12,754 bases of DNA from NCBI GenBank assembly GCA_000432335.1, contig HF995363.1, positions 1 through 12,754 of the forward strand, given 5' to 3'. A program made the translations under genes and the position numbers. Under the pieces are notes generated by a model. The model searched no databases. It was not told the origin of the DNA and saw nothing but the letters and a program-made list of their open reading frames with translations. The DNA comes from Firmicutes bacterium CAG:646. GTDB taxonomy: Bacteria > Bacillota > Clostridia > Lachnospirales > Lachnospiraceae. Positions 6,468 to 10,869 of this stretch are shown here, piece after piece (position 1 is the stretch's first letter; each line of letters begins with the position of its first letter).

Positions 6468-6713
6468 ATGCTTAAAATTTATGCATGTCTCGCCGGAGAA
6501 TGGGTTTGTCTCAACGATGACCCTGATTGTGTAATAAGCGAATGGCGCAAACCACCATATCTTTGGTGGAAAGAAGGAGCTCCTGTCTACGCTCCTGATA
6601 AGCGTCCAGAAGATTTACTGAACACTTTCTACGGCCTTGACTACGTCCATATCTATTACAAAGGTAACGATTGGCGTATCAATCCAATCTACATCCAAAT
6701 TGTGAATGGATAA
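6468..6713 (+). CDS. 81-aa hypothetical protein, rightward cargo gene
   Basis: Stand-alone plus-strand gene inside the leftward operon. The ATG at 6468 lies 7 bases after AAAGGAG; an upstream in-frame TTG at 6462 is unlikely. The protein is rich in Trp and Tyr (GEWVCLNDD at 11-19, SEWRKPPYLWWKEGAPVY at 26-43, YYKGNDWRINPIYIQ near the end), acidic to neutral, with no signal peptide, membrane helix or domain I recognise. Its last 35 bases overlap, tail to tail, the 59-aa minus-strand gene. Own promoter and leader suggest expression independent of the early operon, as in prophage morons. Function unknown. Confidence 0.65.
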   Translation: MLKIYACLAGEWVCLNDDPDCVISEWRKPPYLWWKEGAPVYAPDKRPEDLLNTFYGLDYVHIYYKGNDWRINPIYIQIVNG

Positions 6714-6858
6714 GGTCTTCAACAATTTTAGAGTCGGAGAGTTTAAGTTCTTTCTTAAATTCTCCGATTTTCTGTTCAAATCTTCTATCTATTGCAGTTC
6801 TCAGTTTTATCCACTCCTCAAAAGTAATTCCTTGTAATGCTTCAATATATTCTTTCAC
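6679..6858 (-). CDS. 59-aa hypothetical protein (GTG start)
   Basis: Reading frame from GTG at 6858 preceded by GAGGAGAGTAATATAG. It begins MKEYIEALQGITFEEWIKLR, continues with a long charged helix (RRFEQKIGEFKKELKLSDSK) and ends IHSQFGCRLD. It is probably helical throughout and has no known domain. The 3' end overlaps the convergent 81-aa gene by 35 bases, so both transcripts are antisense to each other there. It belongs to the leftward operon of small genes. Confidence 0.5.
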   Translation of the reverse strand: MKEYIEALQGITFEEWIKLRTAIDRRFEQKIGEFKKELKLSDSKIVEDLIHSQFGCRLD

Positions 6859-6880
6859 CTATATTACTCTCCTCTCTCTG

Positions 6881-6932
6881 TTGACTTTCTTTCCACTTTC
6901 TCCTATTCTGTAGATATAGGCACCTCCATGCC
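6881..6932 (+). promoter_or_regulatory. Promoter and 5' hairpin leader of the 105-aa gene
   Basis: TTGACT (6881-6886), 17 bases, TATTCT (6904-6909). A hairpin GGCA/TGCC (6919-6922, 6929-6932) with loop cctcca follows 9 bases after the -10. AAAAGGAG is at 6944-6951. The arrangement copies the leader at 6391-6447: 38 bases from -35 to the hairpin in both. Confidence 0.55.
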
Positions 6933-6958
6933 GAATAGTTTAGAAAAGGAGAATCCAA

Positions 6959-7276
6959 ATGACTAAGAACAAAATACTCAAAACACTGTTAAAATCAAAA
7001 ACTCCTCTTACTGTTGATGAACTGTCCAAAAAACTTTCTTATCCTATTGAAGATTTATCTGATTATATCGGCAATCTCGAAAAGGAAAATTTAGTAATCG
7101 GTGGATCTCGACCATACTCAGAAGAATTAAAATATTCCCGCGAAAGATTAGACACTGTCTATCATTGTTCAGCAATAGTTCCAGAGTATTTAAGAAAAGA
7201 GTTTTGGAACAATATTCTTACGATTTCAAGTATTATTGCCGCCATTGCTTCCATAACTGCTCTAATTATTGCCTAA
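6959..7276 (+). CDS. 105-aa winged-helix-like protein with C-terminal membrane helix
   Basis: Plus-strand gene with a good AAAAGGAG 7 bases before the ATG. Residues 3-48 (ILKTLLKSKTPLTVDELSKK ... LEKENLVIGG) look like a small winged-helix DNA-binding fold: helix, helix-turn-helix, then a hydrophobic wing strand. Residues about 84-105 (NNILTISSIIAAIASITALI) form one hydrophobic helix at the very C-terminus. A tail-anchored DNA-binding-like protein is unusual; the first domain may bind protein rather than DNA. The last 15 bases overlap the convergent zinc-ribbon gene. Independent promoter and leader point to a cargo gene. No family name is known to me. Confidence 0.65.
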   Translation: MTKNKILKTLLKSKTPLTVDELSKKLSYPIEDLSDYIGNLEKENLVIGGSRPYSEELKYSRERLDTVYHCSAIVPEYLRKEFWNNILTISSIIAAIASITALIIA

Positions 7277-7441
7277 CCAATTTTTATGTAATTTTTCAAA
7301 AAGATTCTGTGCGCATTCATCAGAACAGCAGTCATATCTGGCTGAATAGGAACCTTTTTTAATTGTTACTTCTATGGATTTTCCCATTTGCGTACTCTTC
7401 GTCATTAGATTTCCGCAGTTGTCGCACTTCACTTCTCGCAT
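7262..7441 (-). CDS. 59-aa zinc-finger-like small protein
   Basis: A small protein starting MREVKCDNCGNLMTKSTQMG, with a metal-binding pattern C6-x2-C9 and C38/C39-x3-C43 (CDNC, CCSDEC). This resembles a treble-clef or short zinc ribbon. The ATG at 7441 follows AAGAGGTGAAATAG. The C-terminal helix is QNLFEKLHKNW. Small zinc-ribbon proteins are frequent in phage early operons; the target is unknown. It is convergent with, and overlaps by 15 bases, the 105-aa gene. Confidence 0.6.
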   Translation of the reverse strand: MREVKCDNCGNLMTKSTQMGKSIEVTIKKGSYSARYDCCSDECAQNLFEKLHKNWLGNN

Positions 7442-7461
7442 TCTATTTCACCTCTTTTCAT

Positions 7462-7521
7462 TTAAATAAGAAATAATTGTGCAAACAAAATTCCCAAAAT
7501 ATAGAAAATAATATACGTCAC
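7462..7521 (-). CDS. Possible 19-aa hydrophobic peptide
   Basis: A very short frame starting at GTG (7521), encoding (M)TYIIFYILGILFAQLFLI, a single membrane-spanning stretch. AAGGAG stands 11 bases upstream. It lies between the decayed 30-aa-type tail and the zinc-finger gene in the leftward operon. Peptides this short arise by chance in AT-rich DNA, so confidence is low. Confidence 0.3.
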   Translation of the reverse strand: MTYIIFYILGILFAQLFLI

Positions 7522-7527
7522 TTTCTC

Positions 7528-7596
7528 TCACTCTCCTTCTCTGGTTTCTGCTACAAATAAGTGATTTATTCGTACAATATCTTGTGTGTTGTTTAC
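7528..7596 (-). pseudogene. Remnant of a 30-aa-type gene
   Basis: The reading frame encodes DIVRINHLFVAETREGE before a TGA, closely similar at its end to the 30-aa protein at 6294-6386 (DDLFAIETREQKGE), and the bases match too. No ATG, GTG or TTG is available before an upstream stop, so it is either a remnant or a leader whose only role is to carry GGAGAGTGA. Confidence 0.3.
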
Positions 7597-7636
7597 TCTC
7601 CTGTAAATATATATTGTGTTTTTCTAAACTTTTTTC

Positions 7637-7665
7637 TTGACTTTCCACATATTTTACCTTATTAT
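7637..7665 (+). promoter_or_regulatory. Promoter of the 45-aa gene
   Basis: TTGACT (7637-7642), 17-base spacer, TATTAT (7660-7665), about 47 bases before the ATG at 7713. The -35 and the bases just after it (TTGACTTTCCAC) resemble those before the 105-aa gene. Confidence 0.55.
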
Positions 7666-7712
7666 AACCATTAGAACACACATTCGAATTCAATTATGAA
7701 AGGGGTGACAAT

Positions 7713-7850
7713 ATGGCCAAAGGAAAATCTTCTTGTAAACCATCTGCTACGGTTAGTAAAGCCGGAAGAACTCTGTCTACAAGCAAGTCCAGCTCTGCTA
7801 AATCTAAAGCAGGTACAACACTGGCAAATCACAAACACACAAGTCATTAA
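7713..7850 (+). CDS. 45-aa basic Ser/Thr/Lys-rich protein
   Basis: Compact single-gene unit with a promoter (7637-7665), an AAAGGGG ribosome binding site and an intrinsic terminator 6 bases after the stop. The protein begins MAKGKSSCKPSATVSKAGRT and ends TLANHKHTSH. It repeats a short pattern (SKAGRTLS, SKAGTTLA), is strongly basic and contains a single Cys and a His-rich tail. It has no membrane helix and is probably unstructured or nucleic-acid binding. I recall similar unnamed proteins but no function. Confidence 0.6.
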   Translation: MAKGKSSCKPSATVSKAGRTLSTSKSSSAKSKAGTTLANHKHTSH

Positions 7851-7856
7851 CTTTTG

Positions 7857-7882
7857 AGACCTGGGACTTTCTCAGGTCTTTT
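7857..7882 (+). terminator. Intrinsic terminator of the 45-aa gene
   Basis: 7-bp stem AGACCTG/CAGGTCT (7857-7863, 7873-7879), 9-base loop, followed by TTTT. On the minus strand no T-run follows, so leftward transcription should pass. Confidence 0.7.
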
Positions 7883-8030
7883 AAATTGTCCGAAACAACA
7901 TTTTTGAAATCTCTACCATCGCCATTACTTCTGCAGGCGTGGGATTATCCTTTTTCGCTGTTCTAAGAACAAAAATTGCTAAACTTTCCACCATTTCATC
8001 ATATATGGACTTTTTATTTTTCTTTGCCAT
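7881..8030 (-). CDS. 49-aa phage-type small protein
   Basis: Starts MAKKNKKSIYDEMVESLAIF and ends with PTPAEVMAMVEISKMLFRTI. AAAGGAG precedes the ATG by 10 bases and lies in the last codons of the Xre gene upstream. The pattern of a basic start, DEMVESLAxFVLRTA and PTPAEVxAMVEI is typical of short proteins of unknown role in clostridial prophage early operons. Second gene of the leftward operon. Confidence 0.65.
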   Translation of the reverse strand: MAKKNKKSIYDEMVESLAIFVLRTAKKDNPTPAEVMAMVEISKMLFRTI

Positions 8031-8035
8031 TTCAA

Positions 8036-8269
8036 TCACTCTCCTTTCTTATCAGGTATTCTTGGCTTCAGAAATTTGTCAGTATTTACTTTTAATACAC
8101 CACAGATAAGTTCATACTCCGAAAACGTAAATCTTCTCTTCCCATTCAACGAAGCACTTACTTTATCTGGAGGGATTCCGGTTTCTTTAGAAAGATATGC
8201 TTGTGTAAATCTGTTTTCTTTCATATAAGACTTTATTGCTTTACCCAGCCATTCATCAGTCATCTCCAT
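8036..8269 (-). CDS. Xre-family regulator, first gene of leftward operon
   Basis: A 77-aa helix-turn-helix protein. The HTH core is FTQAYLSKETGIPPDKVSAS followed by LNGKRRFTFSEYELICGVLK, the usual Xre order with LNGKR after the recognition helix. The start is placed at ATG 8269; an in-frame GTG at 8272 is too close to the GGAGAG site, and a second ATG at 8263 is also possible. It is the first gene after a perfect consensus promoter and is divergent from the second Xre gene at 8443, so it stands in the Cro or antirepressor position of a lysogeny-type switch. The gene ends in GGAGAGTGA, which serves the next gene. Confidence 0.8.
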   Translation of the reverse strand: MEMTDEWLGKAIKSYMKENRFTQAYLSKETGIPPDKVSASLNGKRRFTFSEYELICGVLKVNTDKFLKPRIPDKKGE

Positions 8270-8293
8270 CACTCTCCTTTCCGTTCTATTTTT

Positions 8294-8377
8294 GTTGGTA
8301 TATCACAATTATAGGTTGGTTAATTTCTTTTGTCAATACTATTTTTGCCGTTAACCAACATTTTGTTGTTTACCAAC
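8294..8377. promoter_or_regulatory. Four operator half-site repeats between the Xre genes
   Basis: Sites: GTTGGTATAT at 8294, GTTGGTTAAT at 8315, GTTAACCAAC at 8350-8359 and GTTTACCAAC at 8368-8377. The right pair are direct repeats 18 bases apart (GTTWACCAACATTTT); the left pair are inverted relative to them and 21 bases apart. The 8315 site lies in the spacer of the leftward promoter and the 8368 site lies just before the -35 of the rightward promoter. They are likely binding sites of one or both Xre proteins. Confidence 0.6.
8308..8336 (-). promoter_or_regulatory. Perfect consensus leftward early promoter
   Basis: On the minus strand, TTGACA (8336-8331), 17-base spacer, TATAAT (8313-8308): both hexamers and the spacing are exact. 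It drives the Xre gene at 8269 and probably the early operon beyond it. An operator half-site sits inside the spacer, so repression by occlusion is expected. Confidence 0.8.
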
Positions 8378-8386
8378 ATTTTTATA

Positions 8387-8415
8387 TTGATTTTTTTGGT
8401 TTCTTGAAGTAAAAT
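8387..8415 (+). promoter_or_regulatory. Rightward repressor promoter
   Basis: TTGATT (8387-8392), 17-base spacer, TAAAAT (8410-8415), ending 27 bases before the ATG of the Xre repressor. It is weaker than the divergent leftward promoter. The GTTTACCAAC site ends 9 bases before its -35. Confidence 0.6.
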
Positions 8416-8442
8416 ATTTTTAAGAAAGGGGTGATTAATGCA

Positions 8443-8808
8443 ATGAAGGATCGTATAAAAGAATTAAGGAAGAGACTTGACCTGACCCAGCAAGAATTTG
8501 CTGAAAAAATAGGAATATCGAGAGGTAATATCGCTGCATACGAAGTTGGAAAAAATGCTCCGAGTGATGCTGTTATTTCTTTGATTTGTAGAGAATTTAA
8601 CGTGAATGAAGAATGGCTTAGAACTGGTACCGGAGAAATATTCGTCTCCTTAACCAAGAAACAGGTAATCACTGACTTCATGGGGGATCTGATTGTTAAT
8701 GAAGAAGATTCTTTTAAGCAGCGATTAATCGAAGCGCTTGCTAAACTTTCCTCTGAAGATTGGGAATCTTTAGAGAAGATAGCAGAAAACATCACAAAAA
8801 AGAGCTAG
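8443..8808 (+). CDS. Xre-family repressor (CI-like)
   Basis: A 121-aa protein. Residues 1-60 are a classic Xre helix-turn-helix: MKDRIKELRKRLDLTQQEFA, then KIGISRGNIAAYEVGKNAPS, followed by NEEWLRTGTGEIF, a motif frequent in Gram-positive phage repressors. The C-terminal 50 residues are helical (LIEALAKLSSEDWESLEKIA) and probably mediate dimerization. There is no S24 peptidase domain, so RecA-triggered self-cleavage is not expected. The start is ATG 8443, 8 bases after AAAGGGGTG; a GTG at 8431 overlaps the ribosome binding site. It is divergent from the Xre gene at 8269, with shared operators, consistent with the maintenance repressor of the element. Confidence 0.85.
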   Translation: MKDRIKELRKRLDLTQQEFAEKIGISRGNIAAYEVGKNAPSDAVISLICREFNVNEEWLRTGTGEIFVSLTKKQVITDFMGDLIVNEEDSFKQRLIEALAKLSSEDWESLEKIAENITKKS

Positions 8809-8821
8809 GTTTTACCCTAGC
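8796..8821 (-). terminator. Intrinsic terminator of the minus-strand Xre/33-aa operon
   Basis: On the minus strand, stem GCTAGG/CCTAGC (8821-8816, 8809-8804) with a 6-base loop, then TC and six T (8801-8796). It overlaps the stop codon and last codons of the convergent repressor gene. Confidence 0.65.
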
Positions 8822-8918
8822 CCAATAATTTCTTGCAGAATCTGTAGATCAATTCTACGAACTCTGCGTTTGTTGCTTTTTGTACCATTTCAATTATTTT
8901 TCTTTTGTGTTCCTTCAT
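8817..8918 (-). CDS. 33-aa small basic protein
   Basis: Starts MKEHKRKIIEMVQKATNAEF and ends with a hydrophobic-basic helix (ELIYRFCKKLLG). GGGAGG precedes the ATG by 8 bases and a terminator overlaps its stop. The pattern of a basic start followed by LxxIYRFxKxLL is common for tiny proteins linked to Xre genes in Lachnospiraceae genomes (from memory). It lies 80 bases downstream of the Xre gene at 9202 in the same direction and is probably co-transcribed. Function unknown. Confidence 0.6.
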   Translation of the reverse strand: MKEHKRKIIEMVQKATNAEFVELIYRFCKKLLG

Positions 8919-8998
8919 TCGGACTTCCTCCCTAAAATACTTTATATATAGTAAAACGGAGAAAGTCTTATCGAATGTCATTAATCAGGTCATTTGTC

Positions 8999-9202
8999 CT
9001 ATATATCGGACAGTTCAAAAAGGGAACACGGTTTTACACCAAGCGCCAGGGAAAGAAGGCACAGGGTATAAACGGTGGGGTGTGTATTCCCGTTTTCAAT
9101 ATCATTGATCTGTGTTTTGCTTACTCCGCTTTCATCAGCAAGCTGCCGGACAGATAAGTTCTGTTTTGTCCGTTCGGCATATATTTTATATATAATCTTC
9201 AT
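8999..9202 (-). CDS. Small Xre-family regulator
   Basis: A 67-aa protein that is almost only a helix-turn-helix: AERTKQNLSVRQLADESGVS, then KTQINDIENGNTHPTVYTLC, closing with LALGVKPCSLFEL. This is the compact SinR/Cro-like Xre type often acting as an autoregulator. The ATG at 9202 follows GAGGTGATGTA. That ribosome binding site lies in a 12-bp hairpin. Its promoter is bracketed by two identical GAACATTTGTTC palindromes. It is divergent from the 350-aa gene at 9393, which it may control. Confidence 0.82.
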   Translation of the reverse strand: MKIIYKIYAERTKQNLSVRQLADESGVSKTQINDIENGNTHPTVYTLCLLSLALGVKPCSLFELSDI

Positions 9203-9205
9203 TAC

Positions 9206-9239
9206 ATCACCTCATGGACAGTATTTCCATGTGGGTGAT
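9206..9239 (-). promoter_or_regulatory. Hairpin covering the ribosome binding site of the small Xre gene
   Basis: ATCACC (9206-9211) and CATGGA (9213-9218) pair with TCCATG (9226-9231) and GGTGAT (9234-9239), giving a 12-bp stem with a small internal loop and a 7-base loop. On the mRNA the GAGGUGAU ribosome binding site is the 3' arm, so folding would lower translation. Confidence 0.5.
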
Positions 9240-9248
9240 ACAATATAC

Positions 9249-9310
9249 AGAACATTTGTTCTTTATCTACTATACAATACTTTAGATGATTTTTCAAGAA
9301 CATTTGTTCT
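9249..9310. promoter_or_regulatory. Two identical AGAACATTTGTTCT palindromes around a leftward promoter
   Basis: Exact 14-base copies at 9249-9262 and 9297-9310. Between them, on the minus strand, TTGAAA (9297-9292), 17 bases and TATAGT (9274-9269) form a promoter for the Xre gene at 9202. One palindrome touches the -35 and the other lies at the transcription start. GAAC-N4-GTTC is also the core of Gram-positive LexA boxes, so either Xre autoregulation or SOS control is possible. Confidence 0.6.
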
Positions 9311-9392
9311 TATTTGATGATGACTTTTCTATTCTTACTTACTATCTGAATTCAAGAGAAACAGTTTATAAAACTTAGAAAGGAGAGCATTT

Positions 9393-10445
9393 ATGTTTTT
9401 AAAAAAATTATTTAAATCCAAAACTATTAAAAATCTTTCTTCAGATAATTATAATGTCCCCGAACATAATACTGCTCCACAAAATCAGATATTACAAACA
9501 GAGGAGCTTTCTTCAGGAGTTACGAAAAACACCTATAGCAATGGTTCTACTTCTATTTCCATTTCTATTCCAGAATTGGAGAACGGATTTCCTCGGTACT
9601 ATGCAATAAAAGAAACCGGTATTGTATACGATTTAGGAACCGTAAGTGGAATAGCAGCAATCAAAGAATCTCCTTATCAACATGTTGATATTACTAATTA
9701 TGATTGGAGTATAGAATACATTTTACAGCGTAAAGCAACCGAATATAAGAGAAATGGTTGCTTGGATTTAGCTATTGCTTGTTTACGAAAATCTAATTCC
9801 ATTATGGAACTTCGTCTTGATTATTGGACTAAAAAAGATTTTCTAAGACTTCCCGAATTTTTAAGACAAGCAAAAGATTTTGATGGGGCAAGAAAAGAAG
9901 AAAACTATATTAATACAATTCTTTTTCCTCCCAAAACAAATAATGATGTCAATATCACCCAAGCATTTTTAGATTTTGTAAAACTATGTTCAGATAAAGG
10001 AACCGATTTAGCCGTTTCAGAATATAAGACATTTTGCTCTGCAGAATGTTCTAAATATAGAGCGCGTATATATAGTGTTTCCGGAAATGACAAGCGTTTC
10101 CCTAAACTTCCCAAAACTCTATTTGAATTTAATCTTGGAATACGTCCCTTTTTTGAAGAGTTCTCAAAACTTCATCTACCAGAATACATCGTTGCAGACC
10201 CCATCGAATACAGTAACAGACCGTTTGAAGATAGTAGAACGGAATATGAAGCCAGGGTATATACCGAATCTATTGAAAAAGCAAAAGCAGAAAAAAAAGA
10301 TAGAGAAGACTATAATTGGATACGTGAGAATTTGGGCGATATAGCTCCAAAATCTTTCGGTGGATATCGCAATATGAAGCATAAAAATTCTGCTAACTAT
10401 CAAAATATAATTAAAGAAGCTGCTAAACGAAATTATATTATCTAA
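9393..10445 (+). CDS. 350-aa protein with Cys motif, unknown function
   Basis: Plus-strand gene with AAAGGAG before ATG 9393. The first 60 residues are basic, then Ser/Thr/Asn-rich. Residues about 70-95 (PRYYAIKETGIVYDLGTVSG) may be a beta-rich part. Residues about 108-140 (YILQRKATEYKRNGCLDLAI ACLRKS) look like a single TPR-type helix pair. At 215-240, C215-x3-C219 is followed by YRARIYSVSGNDKRFPKLP. This resembles a motif next to cysteine pairs in phage minor-capsid-related and other uncharacterized proteins, but the usual downstream Cys/His residues are not evident. No signal peptide or membrane helix is seen. It is divergent from the small Xre gene, which may regulate it. It lacks a recognisable toxin or enzyme signature. 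Function not known. Confidence 0.75.
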   Translation: MFLKKLFKSKTIKNLSSDNYNVPEHNTAPQNQILQTEELSSGVTKNTYSNGSTSISISIPELENGFPRYYAIKETGIVYDLGTVSGIAAIKESPYQHVDITNYDWSIEYILQRKATEYKRNGCLDLAIACLRKSNSIMELRLDYWTKKDFLRLPEFLRQAKDFDGARKEENYINTILFPPKTNNDVNITQAFLDFVKLCSDKGTDLAVSEYKTFCSAECSKYRARIYSVSGNDKRFPKLPKTLFEFNLGIRPFFEEFSKLHLPEYIVADPIEYSNRPFEDSRTEYEARVYTESIEKAKAEKKDREDYNWIRENLGDIAPKSFGGYRNMKHKNSANYQNIIKEAAKRNYII

Positions 10446-10539
10446 GAACTGCCCATTACTCCGGTGCCGAGCATCACCAACTATTATTTACTTTGATCCT
10501 AGACTTAGAGTTGCGAAGATGAATGATGATCTTTGACAA

Positions 10540-10602
10540 TATAATATGCTTACCCGGGGAGCCGGGGGACGTGCTGCACCTGTTCCGAGCCTGTCGGAGG
10601 TG
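10540..10602 (+). promoter_or_regulatory. Toxin promoter -10 and structured leader
   Basis: TATAAT at 10540-10545 with no good -35 at 17 bases. The leader then forms CCCGG/CCGGG at its 5' end. A second hairpin (10577-10602: CACCT, bulge, CCGA, loop, TCGG, AGGTG) buries the GGAGGTG ribosome binding site of the toxin. Low translation from the full-length mRNA is expected, as is usual for type I toxins. Confidence 0.45.
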
Positions 10603-10608
10603 GTGCCA

Positions 10609-10692
10609 ATGAGTACATATGAGGAATTAAGCCTGATTGTAAGCGTTGCCTTATTAATCGTTGCAATTCTAAATTATACCCATAAAAAATAG
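10609..10692 (+). CDS. Type I toxin, 27-aa holin-like membrane peptide
   Basis: A 27-residue peptide, too short for usual gene finders. It starts MSTYEELSLIVSVALLIVAI and ends LNYTHKK: a short acidic N-terminus, one membrane helix (residues 8-22) and a basic tail. This is the pattern of putative holin-like toxins (Hol_Tox, related in design to TxpA and BsrG of Bacillus). Overproduced peptides of this type insert in the membrane and disturb it. A strong GGAGGTG lies 7 bases before the ATG but inside a hairpin. The stop codon is in the stem of a bidirectional terminator. A predicted antisense RNA from the other strand overlaps its mRNA 3' end, completing a type I toxin-antitoxin pair. Likely role: stable maintenance of the element. 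Confidence 0.8.
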   Translation: MSTYEELSLIVSVALLIVAILNYTHKK

Positions 10693-10730
10693 CCCGTCCT
10701 GACCCTGCAAAAGTCGACGAGCTATTTTTT
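10684..10730. terminator. Bidirectional terminator shared by toxin and antitoxin RNAs
   Basis: A 15-base arm AAAAAATAGCCCGTC (10684-10698) pairs with GACGAGCTATTTTTT (10716-10730) with one C-A mismatch, which becomes a G-U pair in the minus-strand RNA. A run of six T closes the hairpin on both strands. The loop is 17 bases. Confidence 0.8.
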
Positions 10731-10791
10731 AATAGTTTTAAACTTAAACGCCGGGGCGGGGAAGTAGCGGTTCCCTTCCGACTCTCCTGTT
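10684..10791 (-). ncRNA. Predicted antitoxin RNA (RatA/SR4-like arrangement)
   Basis: From the perfect promoter at 10798-10826 a minus-strand RNA of about 108 bases should start near 10791 and end in the shared terminator at about 10684. Its last 47 bases are complementary to the toxin mRNA 3' end. It contains an internal hairpin GGGAA/TTCCC. No reading frame of note is present. The arrangement, toxin and antisense RNA overlapping at their 3' ends, is that of txpA/RatA and bsrG/SR4 in Bacillus, where the RNA promotes mRNA degradation. The exact ends are estimates. Confidence 0.6.
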
Positions 10792-10797
10792 AAGCAT

Positions 10798-10826
10798 ATT
10801 ATATGTCAATCGGTTTTATTTGTCAA
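10798..10826 (-). promoter_or_regulatory. Perfect consensus promoter of antitoxin RNA
   Basis: Minus strand TTGACA (10826-10821), 17 bases, TATAAT (10803-10798). No leftward gene follows, only the antisense RNA that ends at the shared terminator. A strong antitoxin and weak toxin promoter is the usual type I design. Confidence 0.75.
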
Positions 10827-10869
10827 ATACAAAACCGCCCCTGCGCCAACAGGAACGGTTTAACATATA

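Noticed and set aside
6860..6900. 10-residue frame ending TERGE before the 59-aa gene
   Set aside because: Too short to support as a gene; kept only as part of the GGAGAGTRA junction observation.
7661..7689. Minus-strand TATAAT at 7666-7661 as a second early promoter
   Set aside because: No acceptable -35 at 16-18 bases; the match arises from overlap with the rightward TATTAT.
7448..7693. 81-aa minus-strand reading frame
   Set aside because: It has no ribosome binding site and an AT-biased, random composition; better small frames with proper signals lie in other frames.
10176..10403. 75-aa minus-strand frame within the 350-aa gene
   Set aside because: Hydrophobic shadow of a Lys/Glu-rich region, no ribosome binding site.
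10533..10561. TTGACA at 10533 as -35 of the toxin promoter
   Set aside because: TATAAT follows after one base, far too close, and no -10 is found 16-18 bases downstream.
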